From assembly GCF_014637345.1 (NCBI RefSeq), contig NZ_BMEX01000003.1, positions 312,001 through 376,000 on the forward strand: DNA of 64,000 nucleotides, written 5' to 3'. Within the stretch, counting starts at the first letter, position 1; every line of letters begins with the position of its first letter. The notes beneath the pieces are model-generated. The model was not told the DNA's origin. It was given only the letters and a program-made list of their open reading frames with translations, and did not search any database. A program made the position numbers and the translations under genes. Source of the stretch: Kroppenstedtia guangzhouensis. GTDB taxonomy: Bacteria > Bacillota > Bacilli > Thermoactinomycetales > DSM-45169. Shown here piece by piece: positions 37,623 through 45,589 of the stretch.

Positions 37623-38012
37623 TGGCGTCCCAGGAGGGATTCGAACCCCCGACCGACGGCTTAGCATACCACTATGGCTTTCGCCACCAAGGCAAGTTGT
37701 TTGTGGTCTGGACTATATCTTCACCGTTTCAGGTGCGGCACGTATAGTCTCTACGGAGCCTCGCGATCATCCGGTGTTAAGTCTCTTTTGCATCGGATGA
37801 TTCTTTGGAGTCTCTACCCTCGAGCAAAAACCGACCCGAGCCTTCGAAACTCCTGAATCCCCTGTGTGGAGATCGCAAGTTTCCTCGGTGTTACCATCAG
37901 CATGACCTGTTAAGGGTTCACCGATACAGTGCCGTCCACTCTGCAAGTTTCTGTTTCCCTGCAGAGGCTCCTAATCAAAGGCCGTTGCTCTATCCAGCTG
38001 AGCTACTGGGAC
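37623..38012 (-). tRNA. tRNA-Arg(UCU) interrupted by a group I intron
   Basis: The 5' exon is 38012-37978 (35 nt, ending ACGGCCTT) and the 3' exon 37664-37623 (42 nt, starting CTAAGCCGT and ending with an encoded CCA). Joined, they give a 77-nt cloverleaf: acceptor GTCCCAG/CTGGGAC perfect, D arm GCTC/GAGC, anticodon stem ACGGC/GCCGT with loop CUUCUAA, T arm GGGGG-TTCGAAT-CCCTC with one G-U, discriminator G. Anticodon UCU reads AGA/AGG. The intron enters between positions 34 and 35. Own promoter and terminator are present. Confidence 0.93.
37665..37977 (-). ncRNA. Group I intron in tRNA-Arg (IC3-like, no ORF)
   Basis: 313 nt. The upstream exon ends in U (37978) and the intron ends in G (37665), as required for group I splicing. 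The core can be read: P3 from CGGCAC (37934-37929) with GTGCCG (37741-37736), P8 as CACC-TGAAAC-GGTG (37735-37722), and P7 from GACTATA (37749-37743) with TATAGTC (37717-37711); P2 is CTCTGCA/TGCAGAG near the 5' end. The GAAGATATAGTCC segment is typical of compact bacterial tRNA introns. No endonuclease gene fits inside. The IC3 class is inference. Confidence 0.9.
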
Positions 38013-38047
38013 CCGACGGTGGAGTTACAACTTCCACCATGAAGTTC

Positions 38048-38075
38048 ATTATACCATGGAAATCCAAACCGTCAA
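38048..38075 (-). promoter_or_regulatory. Promoter of the intron-containing tRNA-Arg gene
   Basis: TTGACG (38070-38075) and TGG-TATAAT (TATAAT 38048-38053), spacer 16, on the minus strand, 36 bp ahead of the mature tRNA. The region between carries an imperfect GGTGGAAGTT/AACTCCACC-type hairpin. Confidence 0.75.
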
Positions 38076-38080
38076 GGGGA

Positions 38081-38599
38081 TTACTTCCTTTTTATAACGG
38101 TAAATTTTCCACCCAAGCCGGGGAGGAGCTCCCCATCCGGAGTGAAGTAAGAAACAGTCACATCTTCTCTTCCCGATGTCTCTAAAACCGCATATGAAGG
38201 CTTTGGAAATCCGCCCCGGGGATTCACCAGACTGCCGGGATTGAGTAACAACATGTCATTCACCCGCTCTGACAAGGGAATATGAGTGTGGCCGAAACAG
38301 GCGATCTGTGCCCCCACCTCCTGCGCACGATACTGTAAGGGAAGGAGAGAAGAACCGACTTGGAGTCGATGCCCGTGGGTGATCAAAAAGTGGATCCCCC
38401 CGCCTTCCCACTGTGCTTCCCAAGGAACTTCCACCCAGTCGCAGTTCCCCCGAACCACTGTGGCAAATCCCCCCGGGAGTTGGGCACTTTCGGTGCAGAA
38501 GTCTCCACAGTGAATCACATGATCCGCTTGTTCCCGGTTCACCACTTCCTGCAGAAGTTCCCCTTCCCCATGGCTGTCGCTGACAATCAGAACCCGCAC
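38081..38599 (-). CDS. ysnB: YfcE/YsnB-type metallophosphoesterase
   Basis: 172-residue calcineurin-like phosphodiesterase. Metal ligands appear in order: SDSHG (7-11), HCGDFC (about 30-35), VRGNCD, THGHR and FGHTHIP near 103. The substrate is unknown. It is 7 bp downstream of rdgB and follows rph, as in Bacillus. Confidence 0.9.
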   Translation of the reverse strand: MRVLIVSDSHGEGELLQEVVNREQADHVIHCGDFCTESAQLPGGFATVVRGNCDWVEVPWEAQWEGGGIHFLITHGHRLQVGSSLLPLQYRAQEVGAQIACFGHTHIPLSERVNDMLLLNPGSLVNPRGGFPKPSYAVLETSGREDVTVSYFTPDGELLPGLGGKFTVIKRK

Positions 38600-38606
38600 A
38601 ACAGAT

Positions 38607-39254
38607 TCACCCCCCTGTCGTCCATCCCATGGCCAACTGATCTTTCACCAGGTGAAGCAGACGCTTAGTGGCTTGGGATCTGTGGCTGATCCGGTTTTTC
38701 ATCTCGGGGGGCAGCTCCCCCATGGTGCATCCCTGTTCGGGAAGAAAAAAGAGCGGGTCATAACCGAAGCCATATTTTCCCCGGGGTTCCTCGGTGATGC
38801 GACCTCTGCACTCCCCGCGTACCGTCCGCGTGTCCTTTCCCGGGATCGCCAAGGCGAGCACGCAGACGAAAGCGGCCCCCCTCTGTTCCTTCGGAACCCC
38901 GTTTAACGCTTGTAACAACTTTTCATTGTTCGCTTGGTCTGTCGCCCCGGGACCTGCGTAACGGGCGGAATGCACACCGGGCGCTCCCTTTAAATAATCC
39001 ACACACAATCCGGAATCGTCAGCGGCCACGGGAAGTCCCAGAATTGCGGCGATTGTCTCCGCTTTCTTGATGGCATTGCCTTCAAAAGTGTCCTGATCCT
39101 CCACAATCTCGGGCAAACCCTCAAAGTGATCCAGCCCTACCACGTGAATCCCGAGAGCAGAGTGGAACATCGTATCCAACTCTTTCACCTTATGGGCATT
39201 ACGGGTGGCAAACACCCACTCAGTTTCCTCGATAGGTACCTTTTCCTCCTCCAT
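38607..39254 (-). CDS. rdgB: XTP/dITP diphosphatase (RdgB/HAM1 family)
   Basis: House-cleaning pyrophosphatase removing ITP and XTP. 215 residues from ATG 39254, with GGAGGG seven bases upstream; frames extending to 39296 overlap rph. Motifs: FATRNAHKVKEL at the N-terminus, VAADDSGLCVDYL in the centre, and GYDPLFFLPE plus the SHRSQATKRL C-terminal signature. It is known as ysnA in B. subtilis, in the same position. Confidence 0.95.
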   Translation of the reverse strand: MEEEKVPIEETEWVFATRNAHKVKELDTMFHSALGIHVVGLDHFEGLPEIVEDQDTFEGNAIKKAETIAAILGLPVAADDSGLCVDYLKGAPGVHSARYAGPGATDQANNEKLLQALNGVPKEQRGAAFVCVLALAIPGKDTRTVRGECRGRITEEPRGKYGFGYDPLFFLPEQGCTMGELPPEMKNRISHRSQATKRLLHLVKDQLAMGWTTGG

Positions 39255-39255
39255 C

Positions 39256-40011
39256 TCAATTCCCTCCGATCCCACGCGCCGCCTCTTGGAGCACATCTTT
39301 TTGAAAACGGATCAGCTGTTCTGTCCCGAGACTGGCCAAAGACAAAAGCTGATGGAGTTCCTCCGGGGTGAAGGGAGATTCCTCCCCTGTTCCCTGAATC
39401 TCCACATACTTTCCGGATCCGGTCATCACTACATTCATATCCACTTTCGCCTGGGAATCTTCCTCATAGCAAAGATCCAGACAGGGCTGCCCATCCACGA
39501 TCCCCACACTGGTCGCCGCCAGGAAGTCAGTAATCGGAACCGAGTCCAAGGCTCCCGATTTCACCAATCCGTGGATCGCCTGTGCCACTGCCACAAATGC
39601 ACCAGTGATGGACGCCGTACGGGTGCCTCCGTCCGCCTGGATCACATCACAGTCCAGCCAAATGGTCCGCTCCCCCAACCGATCCAGCTGGACAACCGAT
39701 CGCAGACTGCGTCCAATCAAGCGCTGGATTTCCATCGTCCGCCCGCCCACCTTGCCTTTGCTGGATTCGCGAATGGTACGGGATTGGGTGGCACGAGGCA
39801 ACATGGAATATTCCGCAGTCACCCAACCCTTCCCGGATCCCCGCAAAAAAGGGGGGACTCGCTCTTCCACCGATGCAGTGCAGATCACTTTGGTATCTCC
39901 CACACACATCAAGACGGACCCTTCCGCATGCTTGATATAATCGGAAATCATCTCCACATTTCTCAACTGGTTGTACTGTCGCCCGTCCACCCTCAACTCG
40001 TACCCCTCCAT
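39256..40011 (-). CDS. rph: Ribonuclease PH
   Basis: Phosphorolytic 3'-5' exoribonuclease that trims tRNA 3' ends. 251 residues; [29 protein letters not shown] and the arginine-rich [13 protein letters not shown] block are visible. ATG 40011 has the GGAGGGG-like site upstream. It abuts rdgB, whose ATG begins two bases after its stop. Confidence 0.96.
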   Translation of the reverse strand: MEGYELRVDGRQYNQLRNVEMISDYIKHAEGSVLMCVGDTKVICTASVEERVPPFLRGSGKGWVTAEYSMLPRATQSRTIRESSKGKVGGRTMEIQRLIGRSLRSVVQLDRLGERTIWLDCDVIQADGGTRTASITGAFVAVAQAIHGLVKSGALDSVPITDFLAATSVGIVDGQPCLDLCYEEDSQAKVDMNVVMTGSGKYVEIQGTGEESPFTPEELHQLLSLASLGTEQLIRFQKDVLQEAARGIGGN

Positions 40012-40137
40012 TATGTATGTTTTATAAACTGCGAGCGGAAATCCCCACTCTCAAGACATGTGCCTCAGAAATTCAAAAGTGACAATTACGGAGAGGACAC
40101 GCCGGAGGCTCAATAAATCCATGACAAGTAGTTAATT

Positions 40138-40164
40138 ATTATATCATAGCACCGAAGCCGGTGC
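40138..40164 (-). promoter_or_regulatory. Candidate rph promoter with upstream hairpin
   Basis: TATAAT at 40138-40143 on the minus strand, without a clear -35. The perfect palindrome GCACCG-GCTT-CGGTGC (40149-40164) covers the spacer region, so a repressor could act here. Moderate support. Confidence 0.4.
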
Positions 40165-40181
40165 GACCATCCTGATCCAAA

Positions 40182-40206
40182 GAAAAAAGAGGCGGTTCAC
40201 CTCTTT
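40182..40206 (-). terminator. Rho-independent terminator after gerM
   Basis: AAAGAGG/CCTCTTT stem with a seven-base loop running into TTTTTC on the minus strand, some 50 bp past the gerM stop. Confidence 0.75.
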
Positions 40207-40256
40207 AGCCTAACCGGATCACATATGATCCATGTGGACCACGGGAAGTGGACGGG

Positions 40257-41294
40257 TCAGAGTCCGGTCGGGTTCACTCTTTTGGGCCGAAGGACCGGTT
40301 TATCAAACAGATCGCCTCCCTCACTTCCCACATCGGACTTACCCTCCACGGTGATCTTCACTTTTTTGGCTGCAGTGTTTTCCGTCAAGGATAAAACGAT
40401 GGCATTAAGAGCATCCTGAGAAGCTTTTTTTTCATCACTATATTGAAGAAGTTCTTTTCCAAAATCAGCGACCGCTGTATCCCCCTTCAACTCCACACTG
40501 TTTACCCGGGTGGATTCAACCAGGGCGCTGACCAACTCGGAACCGTGTTGAGGACCTTTGATCAGCTCTTTCATCGCCGCCTCCGCTCCGTTTTTCTGAC
40601 GGGGAATCAACCGGGTGACCGGAACATAGTAAACCGTGTTATCTTTTGTTTGTCCCAGGAAGTACAGGGTAACCGGCATACTGTCACTCACCTTGACCCC
40701 TTGGGCCACCTCCAGATTGATTCCTCCGTCACGAGTCATCCCCTGGGCCGGAGTCTTTCCTTTTGGCATCACTTCCAGTGGCTGTCCATTCACCCGGATC
40801 CCCACTTGGTTCACCGAGTCAAATCCGGTCAGGGTCCACGTAACCGCACTCAGGATCTTCTCTTCCATCTTTGCATCATAGTCGAGAAACTCTTTGGAAA
40901 AATCCACGATGGCTGTTCCATCCTTGATATCCAAGCCTTTGACTTCCGTCCCCGCCGGAAGAATTCCGCTGAATCCTTCCGGGAGATCGGATTCGGCGGG
41001 CCCGTCCTTTACCATGTACTTCATCGCCTCTTTGGCGATTCCTTCCACTTTGGGAACGTTCATGGAGTAGGGCACTACATAACCCGTATCCGTCAGGAAA
41101 TAAAGCTCCAATTCATCCTGCTTCCGGGTCGTGGGCTTCTCTTCCGAAATCCCCGAATCTTTCTCTGATTTCTCCATCTCCTTGGGTGGCGGATCGATGG
41201 GGGCCGACTCCTTTTCAGGACCGAACAGACATCCGGTCAGCACTAGGGGTAACATCAGCAAAGGAGCGATCCCTTTGAACCACTTGTTCCACAT
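40257..41294 (-). CDS. gerM: Germination/sporulation lipoprotein GerM
   Basis: 345 residues from ATG 41294 (GGGAGGG upstream). Signal peptide with lipobox VLTGC (about 21-25) and a proline/glutamate-rich linker precede two GerMN domains (about 60-185 and about 200-325), each holding the LYFL...YYVPVTR and TAxVDFSKEFLDY-like pattern. In B. subtilis GerM is made in the mother cell and needed for normal sporulation and germination. It is upstream of rph, as there. Confidence 0.92.
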   Translation of the reverse strand: MWNKWFKGIAPLLMLPLVLTGCLFGPEKESAPIDPPPKEMEKSEKDSGISEEKPTTRKQDELELYFLTDTGYVVPYSMNVPKVEGIAKEAMKYMVKDGPAESDLPEGFSGILPAGTEVKGLDIKDGTAIVDFSKEFLDYDAKMEEKILSAVTWTLTGFDSVNQVGIRVNGQPLEVMPKGKTPAQGMTRDGGINLEVAQGVKVSDSMPVTLYFLGQTKDNTVYYVPVTRLIPRQKNGAEAAMKELIKGPQHGSELVSALVESTRVNSVELKGDTAVADFGKELLQYSDEKKASQDALNAIVLSLTENTAAKKVKITVEGKSDVGSEGGDLFDKPVLRPKRVNPTGL

Positions 41295-41448
41295 GTGTGC
41301 TCTTCCCTCCCGGGACAAAAGTTTCTGGTACATATATACGAGCCCTGAGGAAAAATATCACACTTGTTTGTTGCAGGAGGAGATTTCATAGAAAAAATCC
41401 GCCACAAAGGCGGAAAAATACAACAGGCTGAGCGGATACTGCTGATTT

Positions 41449-42291
41449 TCATCCGACCTGACTCTCATCCAGAGCCGAAAGAACCGCGTGCTCCACCCGC
41501 ACCCTTCGGTGGAGCCAGCGCTCCGCAATGCTACGGAAGGCCTCGGGACGGCCACTGGTGAAGAAGTGATGTTCCTCGGGGTGACGGGCGGGACCCTGAC
41601 GAAGAAGTCCGTGGCTGCTCAAGATCCCAATCAATTCCCGGGTGGTTTCCTCGGCAGAACTGATCAGGGTCACCCCGGATCCCATCTCCCGGGAAATCAT
41701 AGAAGCAATCAAGGGATAATGGGTACATCCCAAAATCAATGAATCCAGTCTGTGCTTCTTCAACGGAGCCAGGGATTCCCTCAGGATCTTGCGAGAGTTC
41801 TCATTTTCCTCCCTCCCGCTCTCCACCAGGGGAACCAAGGCGGGACAAGCGAGACTGACCACATACAACCTCGGGTCAATCCGCTTCAATGCCCGTTCAT
41901 AGGCAGAACTCCGGATGGTACCTTCGGTGCCGATCACTCCGACCCGACCCTGTTGTGATACTTTGATTGCCGCCCGGGCTCCCGGTTCGACCACTCCCAA
42001 CACCGGAACATTCACTTGACGGCGAACCTCGTCGAGAGCCAGGGCTGTGGCAGTGTTGCAAGCGATCACGAGGGCTTTCAGAGGGTGCCCGGATAAATAA
42101 CGGACGATTTCCAGAGTGAATCTGCGAACCTCGTCTGAGGGTCTGGGACCATAGGGACAACGGAGTGTATCTCCGAAATAAAGAACTTTTTCCTTGGGCA
42201 ACTGCTGAAAAACTTCCCGGACAACGGTGAGGCCTCCGACACCGGAATCCAAAATGCCGATGGCACTTTCCACAGAATGTTGATGGGTCAA
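41449..42291 (-). CDS. racE: Glutamate racemase
   Basis: Makes D-glutamate for peptidoglycan. 280 residues from TTG 42291, ten bases after GGAGG; the frame upstream to 42465 is unlike any racemase. Motifs: AIGILDSGVGGLTV, FGDTLRCPYGPRP, VIACNTATALALDE with catalytic Cys, and LILGCTHYPLI with the second catalytic Cys. It lies between ysmB and gerM, as in Bacillus. Confidence 0.95.
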   Translation of the reverse strand: MTHQHSVESAIGILDSGVGGLTVVREVFQQLPKEKVLYFGDTLRCPYGPRPSDEVRRFTLEIVRYLSGHPLKALVIACNTATALALDEVRRQVNVPVLGVVEPGARAAIKVSQQGRVGVIGTEGTIRSSAYERALKRIDPRLYVVSLACPALVPLVESGREENENSRKILRESLAPLKKHRLDSLILGCTHYPLIASMISREMGSGVTLISSAEETTRELIGILSSHGLLRQGPARHPEEHHFFTSGRPEAFRSIAERWLHRRVRVEHAVLSALDESQVG

Positions 42292-42595
42292 AACCTTCCA
42301 TCCTCCATGAACCAGGTTGGCTCCGTTTTTGGCTGTCACTTTCAATGTCAGAATATGTACCTGATGAGAAAGCGGTATGTGCAGATTCCCGGGGGAATGT
42401 GATAATTCTACCAAACATCCCCTTCCCGGAAAATAGAATTTGCACAAACCGAATAAAAACTTCATGTCAGGCCAGAACTCCGGAAACCAGATTGGAGCGT
42501 GAGATTCCAGTTGAAAACAGGGAGAGCGGTGAAACCGGTCCGAGTGTCCAAAAAACTCTGTATCCCTGTGTTTTCAGGAAGTCTCCCAACTCCGT
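42292..42595 (-). promoter_or_regulatory. racE upstream region with candidate promoter
   Basis: 304 bases between ysmB and racE. A TGG-TAGAAT extended -10 lies at 42415-42420 on the minus strand, with no clear -35. No terminator after ysmB and no other gene can be seen. Confidence 0.35.
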
Positions 42596-43039
42596 TTACT
42601 TTATTTCGCGATGAAGAAGAGAAAGGTGCTTTGCCATCTCCCTCACTTCCTCCTCAGAAAAGCGGGACAGCACTTGAGACAGATAAGACTGACGTGTCTC
42701 CATCACATCCCCGATGATCTCTTTTCCTTTCTTCAGAAGATGGATCCGTACCACCCGCCGATCCCGGTCATCCCGAACCCGTTCCACCAAACCGTTCTTT
42801 TCCATCCGATCCACCAAGTCCGTCATCGTGCTACACGCCAAATACATCTTCTGACTCAGGTCTCCGATGGTCATATCCCCTTCATCATTCAGCCACAATA
42901 AAGCAGTGAACTGCGGAGGAGTAATCGGGAATTCGTTGAGAATTTCCCGCCCCTTTCGCTTCACCACCACACTGATCTCCCTGAGCAAGCATTCAATTTC
43001 GGCCACCAGCTCTTTTGACAAACCCGTTTGATTATCCAT
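42596..43039 (-). CDS. ysmB: MarR-family transcriptional regulator YsmB
   Basis: 147-residue winged-helix regulator. The recognition region reads MTIGDLSQKMYLACSTMTDLVDRMEKNGLVERVRDDRDRRVV: helix-turn-helix plus the DxRDRR wing typical of MarR. The start is ATG 43039 (MDNQTG) nine bases after AAAGGGG; a frame to 43252 is rejected. It precedes racE as in B. subtilis; its target and ligand are unknown. Confidence 0.88.
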   Translation of the reverse strand: MDNQTGLSKELVAEIECLLREISVVVKRKGREILNEFPITPPQFTALLWLNDEGDMTIGDLSQKMYLACSTMTDLVDRMEKNGLVERVRDDRDRRVVRIHLLKKGKEIIGDVMETRQSYLSQVLSRFSEEEVREMAKHLSLLHREIK

Positions 43040-43518
43040 TTCCGTTAACCCCTTTAACGGCCCCTTGCCGATCTCTGTCAGTTTACCTCCAAATTCGCCT
43101 GCAACGGAGATGGTCTGTCCTATCACATATGGTAACGGGTGAACCGGCCTGACACAAGTGTTCAGAAAATGAAATGCGAAATCCTCATCCATCCGTCCCA
43201 GGACCATCAAAGGATACTGTCTGAGTAAATGGACCGAAGACCGCAACCACACGCCAATGATATGATTTTAACTGAGTTTCCAGGCAAAGCGATCAGAAAC
43301 GTTGTGATTGGGTGTGTTTGGGTGTGTCTGGCAAATCCATATCCGGGGCCGGGACGGTCGGGACTGGGTCTCACCCAGGCCGGGGATAGCCCGGTTTCCC
43401 CGAGATTTGCGAGGCACTGGTAAGTAAAGGCCGACGTTGCCCCAAACATTTTCCATTCCCACAGTTGGGAAAGGGCCATTGGCATTCAACATTTCATCCC
43501 CAAACAAGGAGGAACACC

Positions 43519-44267
43519 ATGAATGTATCCGCTTACCTTCGCCGGATCGGACTCTCTGCCGTCGATCATCCGGATCGACAATTCCTGTCCCGGCTTCAGG
43601 AGAACCATCTGCTCCACATTCCCTTTGAAAATCTGGATATCTCACTCCATCGACCCATTCGCTTATCACTGCCCCAGGTGTATGAAATAGTGGTGGAGCG
43701 GGGGTGTGGGGGCTTTTGCTACGAATTGAACGGATTGTTCCATTGGCTCCTTCGGGAGTGTGGATTTCATACGACGCTCATCTCCGCACGTGTACGGGAG
43801 GCGGATGGTTCCTTTGCTCCCGAATTCGATCATTTGGCACTGCTGGTCTTACTGGAAACACCTTATGTGGTAGATGTGGGATTCGGTGACTGTTGTCGAC
43901 ATCCGTTGCCTTTGACCGGGGAAGAGCTGGAAGATATCAGCGGTCGTTACAGGGTAATTTCAAAGGCTGACGGAGAAGGATATGCCCTGCAAAAAAAGAT
44001 GGAACACAACTGGGTTACGGAGTACTATTTTACAACCCTCCCCCATGAATTGCAGTCTTTTACCCCCATGTGCGAGTACCACCAAACTTCCCCCGCATCC
44101 ACCTTTACATAAAAAAGATGTGCACGATCGCCACTGAAGATGGAAGGATTACACTCACTCAGGATTTTTTGACCATCACCCAGGACGGGAAAAAACAGAA
44201 ACGTCCAGTTGCATCGGACGATCAGTTTCGTGACGAGCTCCTTCATTATTTTGGAATCAAACTCTGA
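43519..44267 (+). pseudogene. Arylamine N-acetyltransferase with C-terminal frameshift
   Basis: NAT-family enzyme (acetyl transfer from acetyl-CoA to arylamines). ATG 43519 has AAGGAGG upstream. The catalytic triad is intact: Cys in RGCGGFCYELN (about 71), His in FDHLALL, Asp in VDVGFGD. The frame stops at 44112 after MCEYHQTSPASTFT, but the missing C-terminal 50 residues follow in another frame to 44267 (MCTIATEDGRITLTQDFLTI to DELLHYFGIKL). A one-base loss near 44106, beside an A6 run, explains it. It may be a real mutation, a sequencing error, or slippage. Confidence 0.8.
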
Positions 44268-44303
44268 TTATAGATGGTGATCAGTCGCCATCCCCCCACG
44301 TAT

Positions 44304-44329
44304 AAAAAAACCCTACGCATGTGGTAGGG
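44304..44329 (-). terminator. Rho-independent terminator after gerE
   Basis: CCCTAC/GTAGGG stem with a seven-base loop and T7 on the minus strand, directly after gerE. Confidence 0.8.
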
Positions 44330-44342
44330 CAATGGGATGAGG

Positions 44343-44564
44343 CTAAATTTTCAATTCACCGAGCCGGACCAACTCCACCACTGCCTGCGACCGTCCTTTC
44401 ACATTCAATTTCTGCATTACATTGGAGATATGATTTCGGACGGTTTTTTCGCTGATAAAGAGTTGCTGTGCGATCTCTTTGGTTGTCTTGTCCTGCACCA
44501 ACAGCTCAAACACTTCCCTTTCCCTGTTGGTTAACAAAGGCTTCCCTTTCTGGTTGCTCGTCAA
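44343..44564 (-). CDS. gerE: Late spore-coat transcription factor GerE
   Basis: 73-residue LuxR-type DNA-binding protein acting last in the mother-cell line, with sigma-K, on coat genes. Almost the whole chain (KPLLTNREREVFELLVQDKT, TKEIAQQLFISEKTVRNHIS) is very close to B. subtilis GerE and of the same length. TTG 44564 lies eight bases after GGAGGGG; the frame continues upstream to 44600 without support. A sigma-K-like promoter lies 60 bp upstream. Confidence 0.95.
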   Translation of the reverse strand: MTSNQKGKPLLTNREREVFELLVQDKTTKEIAQQLFISEKTVRNHISNVMQKLNVKGRSQAVVELVRLGELKI

Positions 44565-44623
44565 GTGCGTCACCCCTCCTTGCTCGGGCTCTTGGAACAC
44601 GAGGGTCAGGGACTCAGTCAGGT

Positions 44624-44649
44624 TATCTTATGAACGGGCTTATAACGTG
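44624..44649 (-). promoter_or_regulatory. Candidate sigma-K promoter of gerE
   Basis: CATAAGATA (44624-44632, minus strand) matches the sigma-K -10 CATAnnnTA. The -35 AC lies in CACG (44646-44649), 14 bp ahead. gerE is sigma-K dependent in B. subtilis. Confidence 0.6.
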
Positions 44650-44872
44650 GTGCGGTGGCGGGAGAAAAATAGGCTGCTCCGGGACCGGTTAAGTGCTGTG
44701 GAAAGCATAAGAGATATCGAGTTAATTCTGAAAGAGCCGATCTATAAGGAAACTAAGAAAGCCGAACAGAAATGTTGCCACCCGGCTGCTCCCTTATGAC
44801 ACTGCGAATGTCACAAATCCATTTATGCCAGTGCCTTCAATCACAGGAGTAAATTGGCCTCTCAAAAAATGA

Positions 44873-44900
44873 GACACCGCGCACACTGTTGCGGTGTCTT
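44873..44900. terminator. Bidirectional terminator
   Basis: GACACCGC/GCGGTGTC stem with a ten-base loop; TTTT follows on the plus strand and TCATTTTTT on the minus strand. It ends the gene at 44907-45395. Confidence 0.8.
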
Positions 44901-44906
44901 TTCCGA

Positions 44907-45395
44907 TCAAGGGCCAATACCAAAATCAGGTTCCCGAGAATACACTCCTGTCGGCTTTCCACAGAAGATCTTCCTCAGTTCCCGTCGACCCAAAGCCTGT
45001 GGGACATCCGGTCTCCAATACAATACAGGGATCCCCGGCAGCCGATGATGAAACCACTCCCGAGCATTTTCCCGGGTAGTCAGAATCCAGGCGACATCGA
45101 AAATATTTAGCCGGGGAACCCCCCATTCCCTGCGACTGAGCTGAACCCTGGGATAAGGTATTCCGGGAAAGGCAAGGATGGTGTCCCCATAATTGAGACA
45201 CTCCGCGATGCACCGAGTCAGGGGATATTCCCGGGATGAGCGGAGCAGATGCACCGGTTCATACCCCAGATGTCGAACCAGACGGCGGGCATCCGCTTTC
45301 TGTACCGGGGATATTCGTTTCTTCTTCCCCTCCCCGGGGGATAACACCGGATACTGCGACACCAGGTGAACAAAGGGTATACCATGAACAAACAT
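44907..45395 (-). CDS. Hypothetical protein
   Basis: 162 residues, soluble, no signal peptide or membrane segment, basic. ATG 45395 has AAAGGGGTGG upstream. It contains SPVQKADARRLVRHLGY, FPGIPYPRVQLSRREWGVPR and LPGIPVLYWRPDVPQALGRRELRK; two Cys occur in CIAECLNYG. I do not recognise a family. It is divergent from the HExxH protein gene and ends in a good terminator, so the gene looks real. Confidence 0.7.
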   Translation of the reverse strand: MFVHGIPFVHLVSQYPVLSPGEGKKKRISPVQKADARRLVRHLGYEPVHLLRSSREYPLTRCIAECLNYGDTILAFPGIPYPRVQLSRREWGVPRLNIFDVAWILTTRENAREWFHHRLPGIPVLYWRPDVPQALGRRELRKIFCGKPTGVYSREPDFGIGP

Positions 45396-45589
45396 TGATA
45401 ACCACCCCTTTCTCTGGTAATCTCCTCGAATTTGACAAAACCATACCTGATCCCAATCCCCTACTCAGATGGTGTCGAAGAGGAGACAGATCCCTCTCCC
45501 TTTGAACAGACAACTCTGCCGGAAATCAGGACAGTATTTTCTGTTATAGGTCAAGCCACCAAGCTCATAGCAATGGAAAAACGGGAGAA

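Noticed and set aside
37510-37856. Short plus-strand frames across the tRNA/intron region
   Set aside because: They cover the antisense strand of a tRNA and a structured intron and have no ribosome sites.
37623-38012. Two separate partial tRNAs or a tRNA pseudogene
   Set aside because: The halves complement each other exactly in acceptor and anticodon stems, and the insert has group I core helices.
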